Shown: positions 1-9,180 of the stretch, piece after piece
Numbering within the stretch: the stretch's first letter is position 1
Layout: every line of letters begins with the position of its first letter
Virus record (IMG/VR): IMGVR_UViG_3300030406_001594
Span: 14,441 to 38,706 of that record
Source of the DNA: a virus
Strand: one strand, 5' to 3'
DNA: 24,266 nt
Notes under the pieces: generated by a model
The model's database searches: none
The model's input: the letters and a program-made list of their open reading frames with translations, nothing else
Told to the model about the DNA's origin: nothing
Translations under genes and position numbers: made by a program

Positions 1-3000
1 GGAATCCTGTTATAATAACTCCTTCAGTAGATATTCAATCTCCATCGGAAACATTCGATTCTCAATTACCAGAAGAAAAGCCTGAAGAAGAAGGGGAAAC
101 TGACATCCCTATAATTTCTGGCTTAGCTGACTTTGCAGAAGGTATACCTGTTTTAGGTGGTCTTTTTGATTTTGCAGAGGACTTTTCGAGAGCTTTTGGT
201 AGTGGGGTTACACAAGGAACTGCAGGCGTTGACGCATTAGAAGCTGCTTTTGGTAAAGCAGAAGATGACGATCTTCAAGAGATTGTAGATGCAATGATCG
301 CTCAAGATCAAATTGGATTATCAGATGAGGCTATTGCTTTGCAAAAACAGATAGATGAACTGTATGCAAATGGAGGGAGTAGCTTTGATGCTTTTTTATT
401 AAGAGGTGCAAGTTTTGATAATTTTAGCGCAAGTCTTGAAATCCTAGGGAACAGCTTAGGATTAATGCTTGGTGCAGCTGTAGATGACTACGGTAAAAAT
501 ACACTTGGGGCATTAGGTGTTGGTGCTACAACCAGTGCTGCAATAGCAGCTCCTGTGGGCGCTGTAGCGGCATTAAATCCTGCAGGTGCAGTTTCAGGAC
601 CAGCAGCTTTTGGAGGAGCATTTCTTACTACTTTACCAAAAACAACTATGGGTGCTTTCTCTGGTATTATAGATGCAGAGGCTACAATAATGGAGATAGC
701 CAGAGAAGAGCTTATGTCTGCAAACAAAGAAATCAATGTAGAAAACTTAAGAGCTGTATTTGAAGATCCTGAGATAAGATCTAGAATGCAAAGTAAAGCT
801 GCTGCTAGAGGTATTGCAATAGGCCTTATTGATGCTGCAACAATGGCAGGTACTGGTAAGGCTGTTTCAGGATTAGCAAAAGCAGGGGTATCTACTTCAA
901 AAAGATTTGCAGTTGCTACAACAGGAGAAGTGCTAGGTGGATCAGTAGGTGAAGCTACCGCTCAGCTTGTTACGGAAGGTGAGTTGAATTGGGATGAAGT
1001 TTTAATGGAAGGTGTTGCTGAAGGTCCTATGAGTTTGGTTACTTATGCTACTACTAAACAATCACAGTATAGATTAAACGGACAGCTTGTTAGCTTAGAA
1101 GAGTTTAACAACTATCTAAATAGCGGAGAAAGACTACAGAGCTTTGAGGTTACTGGTGATGCAGAAGTAAAAGATAGGGCTAATAAAATAAAGAAAGCTC
1201 AAAAAACAAGTGTAGATGAAGTAGAACAGATGCTTCAAGAAGAAGCTGCAAAAAGAGGTATAAAACTTTTTGGTCCATCTTTAACGAGAGCTGTTGGTCA
1301 TGCATTTAAAAAAGTACAAGACGCAAAGAATTCTAATAACAAGACAGACATAAACAAAGCAATTTCTTCTGCAGTAGATTTTGTTCAGCAGAGAAACAAA
1401 AAAGATATTTATGACCTTAATGCTTCAGAAGAAAGTTCAGGTTCTAGAGGTAGAACTATGGGTAGTTCAAAGTATGATAGTCAAGGTTCTGTTGCTGACA
1501 AACTTTTAAAAAGAGCTGCTCAAATCAGAGAAGAAGCTAAGCAAAAAAATCCTTCTGAAAGAAAATCTTTACTACAAGTAGCTGAGTCTTTAGAGGTTCA
1601 AGCTGAAGAAATTATATCAGAAAGATCTGAAGTATATAGAATACTTTCTGTAATTAACCCTCAGCTAGCAGATAAAATACAACAATTAGATCTTCAAGCT
1701 AGAAATATAGAAGAGAGGTTAAAAAAAGCTGATATCTCTCCAGAACTTAGAGAAAGCTTAGAGCAAACATTAAAAGATGTTGTAGGAGAAAGAGTTAATC
1801 TAGAGGCTTCAATCGATATATCTTCTGAGGTAGATGCAAATGAAGTTACAGCAGATTACTCTCAAGAAATACAGACAAGAAATGATAATATAGAATCAGA
1901 GATAAGTGATCTTCAAGGCACTATAGAAACCCTTCAAGAAGAGCTGTCTACTGAAAACGCAGATCCTGATGCATTGGATGCGGCTAATGCTAGAATGGAA
2001 GACTTGTTAGAAGAAAGAGCTGAGCTTCAAGACGCTTTATCTGAATATAATGCAGCAAAAGAAAATTTATCTAATCTATCTGAAGATATTGGTGGAGAAG
2101 GTTCTATTGATTCTATAAATGCTATTGATAAAGCAAATGAAAGATTAGCAGAAGCTAAGCAAGCAATAGCTGATATACTTGGGATAGACACGACAACAAT
2201 AGAAGAAGTACAGGCTGATTTGAATGAAACCGCAGAAGCTGTTGAAGGGGCTACGGAAACAGAAACTACAGAAACAGAAAGTACTTCAGAAAGAACAAAT
2301 GAAGCAGATCAGTCTAATATAGATACCTCAGATATTGAAGAAGAAAATACTAAAACTGAAGTCATAGGTAAAGTGCCTGATGAGTTTGGAGGAGGTGATA
2401 TTAAAAGAACTTCTACTACGACAGTTCCTGAAGCAGCACAAAAAACTCCTAGATCTAAGGATAACAATCCAGCGTGGAGAGAGGGAATGGCTGATGGGCA
2501 AATAACAGCTTCCCAAGCTAGAGCTCTAAACAACTTGCAAAAGCTTCTAGATAAGTTAGGTATAGAAATATACATATACTCAACTCCTGAAGCTGCTGCT
2601 AAATACAAAGATGGAAATTGGGGTGGTCTTTATAGTGGTGGAGCAGTTCATATAAATCTAAGCCAGATAAATGAATCTCAAAAGCTAGAGTCTGAAAGTG
2701 GATTTAGAAGAACAAAGAGCTTTGAAGAAACCCTGCAAGAAGAAGTAATGCATGGAATTATAGGTCCTATATTTTCTGGTGCATTTAAAAACAACCCCAA
2801 GGCTGCCGCTAAGTTTAGAAATCAACTAAACAAAATATTAAATAAAAATAAAGACTTAAAAGATAGGGTTGAAGCTAAGGAGAAAACATACAGAGATGCA
2901 GGGAAGTCTGAGGATGTAATATTTGAAGAAATTATTATAGAAGTTTTGTCTGCAATAGCAGGTGGAACTGAGGCTGTTAATACTGGAACTCTAGATCAAA

Positions 3001-6000
3001 TTAGAGTTTTAATAAACAATATTCTAAAAACAGCTGGTATATCTTACAGAATACAGAGCACTAATGATCTAATAAATTTTGCAAACAAATTTAAAGATGC
3101 TCAAGAAGGTAAGAATGTAAATCTTGAATCAGAGATTAATGCTGCTCAGTCTGAAAGAGCTAAAGCTGGTCAACGTGGTGCTGCGGATATAGACGCAAGT
3201 AAGGATAGAACTTCTTCTATGATATCGCCTGCTAAGATCCCTACAAATGAAGATGGGACTGTAACTGTAAAAATATTTAAAGAAGGTTATAGAAAGCTTG
3301 ATGATGGATTTAGAAAAGCTATAGGAGCTTTCCCAGAGGATAGAACGTTTAATGATCAATGGCATTTTATAAACTGGTGGAGAAGGGTGGCAAAAAACAA
3401 TAGCGACTATGTTTCTTTTTATACAAAAGATGACACTCCTATTGATGTTGAAAGAATAAATAGGTACAGATCTAGCGAAAGAGAAAGTTTAGCTTTAACA
3501 CCTGCAGAATCAGACATTAAAGAGATAAACAGGATGGTTAGTGCTGCTCAATCTCAAGGCATTTTAGATCCTATTGTAGCAAAAACAATAAGACTGAAGA
3601 TAAGATCAAAATCTAATAAGTTTAGGTACTTTAATGAAAGAGGGTTAACTGCTGAAAAAGAACAATATTCTAAAAATCAAAAACCTGTTGTAGCTGAATT
3701 TAAAACTTTTGTAGAAGGCATCATAGATAAAAATGCTAAAGACAGAAATATAGATTTTAACTTTAGAGGAGATGATGATGTTAGAAATTCAATATTACTG
3801 TCTAGAGAAATATTGAATACAGATGCTAATAGCAAAATAAACTACGGAAAGGTTGGTGACTTATTAGGAAAAATTACAGGTATTAAACCTAAAACAAGAG
3901 TTCAGACTTATGATTTTTTAAGAGGTGAATTAGAGAAAAGGTTTACAAATACAAATGATGCTGTTGCCCACTACAGTAGTTTATTGGGTGGTATTATTGC
4001 AGACCCTCAATTAAGGTCTGATATGTTTGGCGAAGAGAATCCTATTGAGTTTTTTACCAGTTACCAAAAAGAAGCTGAATCTCTTATAGATAAGCTTTTA
4101 GCTGATGGTGATATTACTGGAGACAGAGTGGATAACCTTGCTAAGCTTAATTACTTTATTGCTTTACTATCTGCTAAAAATCAGTCGTCTACAAATATTA
4201 ATGCTGCGGTAACATTATTAAAAGACTCAGAGAAGTTTAAAATAAATGATCCTCTTGGTATATCAAAAGACTTTATAAGAAAAGTTAGAACTGGAAAGAT
4301 AGAAGGTGTAAGCAATTTAGCTAGACATGCTATAGCTAGGGGTTTAGAAAAACTTATAGCCGTAGTTAATAACGATGTAGCTAGCATTGAAGGAATGCCT
4401 TCTACAATAGTTGACAATTTAAAACAAGGTTCCTCATTTATAAAAGACGGAGCCGTTGACTGGATGGGGTTAACAGAATTCTTATTGTCTCCTTATGAAG
4501 GCAGCAGAGTAAAGATACAAGGGGATGTGGTTTCTCAGCAGATATTTGGTCCAAAGATTGGAGCTTGGCTTTTAAATATGAACCAAGGTTTATTCCCTCA
4601 AATGTCAGTAGATGGAAAAAGATTGTCTGATGTAATTACTATTGATACACATGTTTTAAATACATCCGCTTTAGTATTGGGAGGCTATGTAGACGCTGGT
4701 GCTGCTGCTGGATATCATGCACAAAAAATAAATAGATTAAAACAAGAATATGGTGCTCCTCAAAACGAATTACTAACTGAAGTTCAGTTTGATAAAATTG
4801 AAAGAGCTAGAGCTGCCCTGTCGACTCCAGAAGAGGCTAGGAGTAAAAGACAAAATACGCTTATAAATGATGCTGGTAGAATTATAAGAGAACAAGTTCT
4901 ATGGTGTCAAAAAACAATAGAGTTTTTACAGGTCGAAGGAAGAGATAAAGAGGCTAGAAGAATAGAAAGAGCTTTGGATAATATTATAAACCCTGTTGTT
5001 TCTGAATCTATGCGTCTAAAGAGAGAGTCTAGAAAAGTAGTTGAATCTATTAGACAATCTCTTAACGATACATTTGGAACTGAGCTCACAAACTCTCAAG
5101 TAGGTCAGCTTATGTTTGCTGATAGACAAGCGTTTAGCTTTAAATTATTTAATGATGACGGAACTGTTAACACTAACAGCTTAGATTATAAAACTTATGC
5201 TAACTCATTAAAGGGATTGTCTAGCGTTGATCAAAGACCATCAGCATCAAACGATAACATGTCAGCTTCATACATGATATCTCCTTTAGAGAAAATGCAA
5301 AAGGCAGATGAGTCTCCTTTATATAGAGCAAGAACAGCTTCAGAAGTATTGCTGATGAAGAACGGAAGGCGAATCAATAATAGAGAAGTTAATGAAGCGC
5401 TAAGAAGTGATGCTGTTTCAAGAAGAATATTAGAAAAAAATAACTTTGTAGAAAATGATCAAAAGGTAGGTGTTAGGTTAAACCTTAATGTTCTTAAAAA
5501 TACTGGAGTTCCAGTTCAAACCATTCATGATAAAACAGCGACAGGAGAAGCTCTTTTGTATGCTCCATCTGTTGTGCTTAAAAATGTTAAGTTAAATGTA
5601 AATCAAAACGCTAGAAACAAAATAGTTACATTCCAAGAAAATAAGTTTCCAATGGCTAGTGTTGATGGAAGCTTTGTAACTACAAACCTAGACGAACAGA
5701 ATTACAATGGAGTAAAAGCTTTCTTCAATCCATTTAAGCACAATGTTTTTGTAGATGCATCTGGTAGACCAATCAAGTCTGCTAGCGAAGCAACTGTTGT
5801 GGGTAATAATGTTTACCTAAGAGGTGATATTGAGTACTACTCTTTTGATGATCCTATCTTAGATAAAGGAAGGGTAGAGTCTGCTGAGCAAAATGCTAAA
5901 AGAATAAAAAGAGGACCTAAGTATGACAAAGGACTTAAGAGGTTTGTTATGTGGTCAAAGAGTCAAGGTGTTGAGTTTGTAAATAACTTAGAAGCTGAAG

Positions 6001-8756
6001 CGGCATATGACAATATGCCAATACCTTCTTTAGTAGCTCTCAATGAAAGCGAAGTGGTTAATAACATGGAAGAGGCTCAAGACAGAGCTTCTATGATGTT
6101 GAAACTCAGAGCTACTGCTGGTAGAGGTGCAAGAACATATAGCTCTGTTAGGGATCAGATTATAAATAATCCTTCTAACTATTTTACACCACAAAAGTTA
6201 GAAGAGATAAAAGATAATCTTACAAACAAAAGCGATCAAGATCTTGTTGAAATGATGAGTGGTGAAGGCTTAAGTAATTTACAAAATAGGAATGATGACC
6301 TAGGTGTTTTAGCTGTTTCTGAGCTTATAAACAGAGCTGTCGCAGCAGGAAACATGGATGCAATACCTGGTCTTATAAATCAAGCTTCTCAAATTGGTAC
6401 TACTGTGGGTAGAATCATGAGGCACTTAAGAGAGTTAAAATCATCTACACCAGTTTCTATTGTACAAACAATAGTAAAGGCTGTTGAGGCAAATGGCAAT
6501 AGGCTATCTGCAGATCAAATGACTAGACTAGAGGGTATATCTGGAGAGTTATTTAGACTGCAGGCTGAGCATGAATCTCTAACTAAGAGAGCTATTGCTG
6601 GAGAAAACGTAGATGCTGAACTAAATGCTAAAACAAAAGAGCTAAAATTAGTAGAGAGAAGCCTTGATACTTTTGCAAACGCAGTTATTGAAAGAGGATG
6701 GGGGCAGATAGGAACTATGCTTATACAGGGTAACTTGCTTACTCCAATGTCTCAAATAACAAACGTTGGTGCTAACCTTGTTAATGCTATAGGTAAAGTT
6801 GGTGTAGACATAATTGCTTTGCCTATAGAAAAACTAATTAATGCATTTGGAATAGAATCTCCTATGAAGAGAAACTACTCTATTAATGCTTACATGTATG
6901 GGATTAGAAAGTTTGGAACTGGATTTGTAGAAGCTTTAGATTCTATTGTTACTGGTCAAGAGTCAGATGTTACTGAGTGGAGAATACACAGAGGATTTGC
7001 TCCGTTTAGATCTTTGATGTCTGCTATGGGTAAAGGAGATTTACCTTTAGGTCCTGACGGTAAAGCATCATTAAGTCAAAGAATAAAACTTGGTGTTCAA
7101 GGTACGTTAGGTATACCTGCAGAGACTATGTTCAGGTTCTTATCTCTTGGTGATACTCCTTTTAGAAGATATGTAGAAGGCATGGAGCTTTACAGGGCTG
7201 GATTGAATATGGGTCTAGAAGGTGATGCTCTCATTGACTTTATGAAGCATCCTAACAAAAAAGCTTTAGATGCTGCGCAAAGAGAAGGTAGGAAGCTCAC
7301 ATTCCAGGAGCAAACAACGCTGTCAAATGTAGCTGAAAATGTAACTAAGACTTTTGAAGACATTATGGCTTCTGCATTGACATGGCTTCCAGGTGTAGAC
7401 GGAAAAGCTTTTGCTAAGTTTATGATAAGATCTAACTTACCTTACCTAAGAACACCAGCTAACATACTAATGGAAACCTTAACATATGTGTCTCCTTATG
7501 TAGCTGTACCTAGAATCATGAAAAAGCTTCAAGAAGGAAATGCGAGGGAGGCTGCAGAAAACTTTGGTAAGCTTACGCTAGGAACAATGGCTGCTCAAAC
7601 TGCAACAATATTAGTAAAGGAAGGATTAATTTCAGGTAACATAGAGTGGGATGAAGACGAAGAAAGAAATATTGCATATGATCAGTTCCCTCCTAACAGT
7701 ATTAATGTAAGCGGTCTTAAAAGATGGTTGAAAGGAGAAGATACTTCTCATCAAAATGATGACTACTTTATATCTTATAATAAACTAGGAGTTTTAGGCG
7801 CTATTATGGGCGCTACAGCAAAGTCATCTAATAGAGAAGACTTGAAGTCTAGAGATTACTCTGAAACTTCTTTTGCATTACATGCAGTTCAAGATGCATT
7901 TGGTGTAGGGGCTTTCTCTTCTATGTCATACATGATGGATCAAAGCTTTATGCAGGGAATGAATACATTGATAAATGTTATTTCTTCAGCAGATGCTAGC
8001 GACTTTGAAAGAAATTTTGAAAACTGGTCTAGAACTACATTCCAGGCTGTATCAGCAACAGCTTTACCTAATACTCTGTCAGCGTTATACAGAGGTAATA
8101 GAGAGTTTTTGCCTGATACACGAACAACAAAAGACGCTTCTTTAACAGATAGGATCTTACAGAGAATGAACTACACAATTAAGGAAAGAACTTTTGGTTT
8201 ATCAGGTGTTCCTGTTAGAATAAACTGGAAGGGAGAACCTATTAGGCAAACGCCAAGAGGAACTACAGGTATGCTTTACAATCTGTTTGATATTACAAAA
8301 GCTAGACAAGGTGAAGATGATCCAGTATCAAACGAAATATACAGGTTGTATGAACAAACATACCAACTTACTAAAGCTGTTGGTACTCCAGGGTATGCAG
8401 AAAAAAGAAAACTAAATGTTCCTAATGTAGGTTCTAAACAAATAAGAATGTTAAACAGAATGGGATTGAATTATAGCTGGATGAATGATCAAGAATTCAT
8501 GGCGGAAAGATTGTATCTCAATACAGATCAAATGAACAGACTTATGGCTGCTTCTGGAAAAGAGAGATATGCAGAGCTTGAAATGCTAATGAGTACACCT
8601 GAGTATCAATCTATGACTGATCAGCAAAAGATAGAAGCTTTAGATGAAATAAATGAAAATTATAATAGTGCAATAGAGATGAAGGGTGGCAAGTTTAAGA
8701 ACCACACTCTCGTTTTATTTGAAATCATGCAAGAAATATATGAAAATGAAAGATAA
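1..8756 (+). CDS. Giant internal virion / large polyvalent protein (5'-partial)
   Basis: The reading frame that ends at the TAA at 8754-8756 is open back to base 3, so the gene starts upstream of the window; at least 2917 residues are visible and the ATG at 294 is probably internal. In order: a Gly/Ala-rich hydrophobic stretch (about 435-670); a segment with GEVLGGSVGEATAQ (about 900-1040) of a type I associate with phage polyvalent proteins; a long charged coiled-coil region (about 1500-2230) with a Glu/Thr-rich linker; a peptidase-like patch with EEVMH at 2739-2753; two MISP linkers at 3219 and 5274; and an alpha-helical C-terminal region (about 6690-7650) including PYLRTPANI. The size, multi-module make-up, membrane-active N-part and position before a holin fit a protein ejected with the DNA or protecting it. 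This is inference from architecture. No catalytic activity can be assigned; the EExxH patch lacks the first His of HExxH. Confidence 0.85.
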   Translation, partial: NPVIITPSVDIQSPSETFDSQLPEEKPEEEGETDIPIISGLADFAEGIPVLGGLFDFAEDFSRAFGSGVTQGTAGVDALEAAFGKAEDDDLQEIVDAMIAQDQIGLSDEAIALQKQIDELYANGGSSFDAFLLRGASFDNFSASLEILGNSLGLMLGAAVDDYGKNTLGALGVGATTSAAIAAPVGAVAALNPAGAVSGPAAFGGAFLTTLPKTTMGAFSGIIDAEATIMEIAREELMSANKEINVENLRAVFEDPEIRSRMQSKAAARGIAIGLIDAATMAGTGKAVSGLAKAGVSTSKRFAVATTGEVLGGSVGEATAQLVTEGELNWDEVLMEGVAEGPMSLVTYATTKQSQYRLNGQLVSLEEFNNYLNSGERLQSFEVTGDAEVKDRANKIKKAQKTSVDEVEQMLQEEAAKRGIKLFGPSLTRAVGHAFKKVQDAKNSNNKTDINKAISSAVDFVQQRNKKDIYDLNASEESSGSRGRTMGSSKYDSQGSVADKLLKRAAQIREEAKQKNPSERKSLLQVAESLEVQAEEIISERSEVYRILSVINPQLADKIQQLDLQARNIEERLKKADISPELRESLEQTLKDVVGERVNLEASIDISSEVDANEVTADYSQEIQTRNDNIESEISDLQGTIETLQEELSTENADPDALDAANARMEDLLEERAELQDALSEYNAAKENLSNLSEDIGGEGSIDSINAIDKANERLAEAKQAIADILGIDTTTIEEVQADLNETAEAVEGATETETTETESTSERTNEADQSNIDTSDIEEENTKTEVIGKVPDEFGGGDIKRTSTTTVPEAAQKTPRSKDNNPAWREGMADGQITASQARALNNLQKLLDKLGIEIYIYSTPEAAAKYKDGNWGGLYSGGAVHINLSQINESQKLESESGFRRTKSFEETLQEEVMHGIIGPIFSGAFKNNPKAAAKFRNQLNKILNKNKDLKDRVEAKEKTYRDAGKSEDVIFEEIIIEVLSAIAGGTEAVNTGTLDQIRVLINNILKTAGISYRIQSTNDLINFANKFKDAQEGKNVNLESEINAAQSERAKAGQRGAADIDASKDRTSSMISPAKIPTNEDGTVTVKIFKEGYRKLDDGFRKAIGAFPEDRTFNDQWHFINWWRRVAKNNSDYVSFYTKDDTPIDVERINRYRSSERESLALTPAESDIKEINRMVSAAQSQGILDPIVAKTIRLKIRSKSNKFRYFNERGLTAEKEQYSKNQKPVVAEFKTFVEGIIDKNAKDRNIDFNFRGDDDVRNSILLSREILNTDANSKINYGKVGDLLGKITGIKPKTRVQTYDFLRGELEKRFTNTNDAVAHYSSLLGGIIADPQLRSDMFGEENPIEFFTSYQKEAESLIDKLLADGDITGDRVDNLAKLNYFIALLSAKNQSSTNINAAVTLLKDSEKFKINDPLGISKDFIRKVRTGKIEGVSNLARHAIARGLEKLIAVVNNDVASIEGMPSTIVDNLKQGSSFIKDGAVDWMGLTEFLLSPYEGSRVKIQGDVVSQQIFGPKIGAWLLNMNQGLFPQMSVDGKRLSDVITIDTHVLNTSALVLGGYVDAGAAAGYHAQKINRLKQEYGAPQNELLTEVQFDKIERARAALSTPEEARSKRQNTLINDAGRIIREQVLWCQKTIEFLQVEGRDKEARRIERALDNIINPVVSESMRLKRESRKVVESIRQSLNDTFGTELTNSQVGQLMFADRQAFSFKLFNDDGTVNTNSLDYKTYANSLKGLSSVDQRPSASNDNMSASYMISPLEKMQKADESPLYRARTASEVLLMKNGRRINNREVNEALRSDAVSRRILEKNNFVENDQKVGVRLNLNVLKNTGVPVQTIHDKTATGEALLYAPSVVLKNVKLNVNQNARNKIVTFQENKFPMASVDGSFVTTNLDEQNYNGVKAFFNPFKHNVFVDASGRPIKSASEATVVGNNVYLRGDIEYYSFDDPILDKGRVESAEQNAKRIKRGPKYDKGLKRFVMWSKSQGVEFVNNLEAEAAYDNMPIPSLVALNESEVVNNMEEAQDRASMMLKLRATAGRGARTYSSVRDQIINNPSNYFTPQKLEEIKDNLTNKSDQDLVEMMSGEGLSNLQNRNDDLGVLAVSELINRAVAAGNMDAIPGLINQASQIGTTVGRIMRHLRELKSSTPVSIVQTIVKAVEANGNRLSADQMTRLEGISGELFRLQAEHESLTKRAIAGENVDAELNAKTKELKLVERSLDTFANAVIERGWGQIGTMLIQGNLLTPMSQITNVGANLVNAIGKVGVDIIALPIEKLINAFGIESPMKRNYSINAYMYGIRKFGTGFVEALDSIVTGQESDVTEWRIHRGFAPFRSLMSAMGKGDLPLGPDGKASLSQRIKLGVQGTLGIPAETMFRFLSLGDTPFRRYVEGMELYRAGLNMGLEGDALIDFMKHPNKKALDAAQREGRKLTFQEQTTLSNVAENVTKTFEDIMASALTWLPGVDGKAFAKFMIRSNLPYLRTPANILMETLTYVSPYVAVPRIMKKLQEGNAREAAENFGKLTLGTMAAQTATILVKEGLISGNIEWDEDEERNIAYDQFPPNSINVSGLKRWLKGEDTSHQNDDYFISYNKLGVLGAIMGATAKSSNREDLKSRDYSETSFALHAVQDAFGVGAFSSMSYMMDQSFMQGMNTLINVISSADASDFERNFENWSRTTFQAVSATALPNTLSALYRGNREFLPDTRTTKDASLTDRILQRMNYTIKERTFGLSGVPVRINWKGEPIRQTPRGTTGMLYNLFDITKARQGEDDPVSNEIYRLYEQTYQLTKAVGTPGYAEKRKLNVPNVGSKQIRMLNRMGLNYSWMNDQEFMAERLYLNTDQMNRLMAASGKERYAELEMLMSTPEYQSMTDQQKIEALDEINENYNSAIEMKGGKFKNHTLVLFEIMQEIYENER

Positions 8757-9180
8757 AAAAATAAAAGACACAAAGCTAGGTAGCTGGCTAAAAAGCAAAG
8801 CTCCTAAAGTATTAGATGTAGTTGGAGATCTACTACCAGATAGCGGTGGTTTAGGTGTAGTTAAGAATTTAATTGCAAACGATCCTGACGTAGATACAGA
8901 TGAAGGAATGGCTGCTGTTGATGCAGAGATTAAGTTTCAAGAAAACGTCACAGAGCGCTGGAAAGCAGACATGGGTAGTGATGTTAAATTAGCTAAGCTT
9001 ATACGTCCTATAACTCTCATTTCTTTGATGGGGATGTTTATGGTTACTATGATGATTGACAGCATGGACAATGTTGCTTTTAATGTAAAAGACTCTTATG
9101 TATCTTTGCTTGAATTATTAATGCTCACAGCGTTTGGTGCATACTTCGCTGGTAGAACTATAGAAAAGAGATCTAAATAA
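8740..9180 (+). CDS. Holin-like protein of the 3-TM (GTA_holin_3TM) type
   Basis: About 146 residues. An amphipathic N-terminal part is followed by the segment TERWKADMGSDVKLAKLIRP, then two clear hydrophobic segments (LISLMGMFMVTMMI and LLELLMLTAFGAYFAG) and a basic tail. The T/ERW-x-AD...RP pattern before the membrane segments is what I know from the GTA/phage 3-TM holin family, which forms inner-membrane lesions for lysis. The ATG at 8740 was chosen because it overlaps the giant gene by only 17 bases; an in-frame ATG at 8746 is equally possible, and one at 8686 would force a 71-base overlap. Its stop codon overlaps the next start (TAATG). No endolysin is seen beside it. The holin role is inferred from the family pattern. 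Confidence 0.75.
   Translation: MKMKDKKIKDTKLGSWLKSKAPKVLDVVGDLLPDSGGLGVVKNLIANDPDVDTDEGMAAVDAEIKFQENVTERWKADMGSDVKLAKLIRPITLISLMGMFMVTMMIDSMDNVAFNVKDSYVSLLELLMLTAFGAYFAGRTIEKRSK

Noticed and set aside
488-736. Minus-strand 82-codon frame opposite the giant gene
   Set aside because: Shadow of the Ala/Gly-rich stretch; the giant frame is continuous on both sides.
2240-2335. ACAGAAAC-type short nucleotide repeat
   Set aside because: Low-complexity Glu/Thr codon usage in a linker of the giant protein, not a functional DNA repeat.
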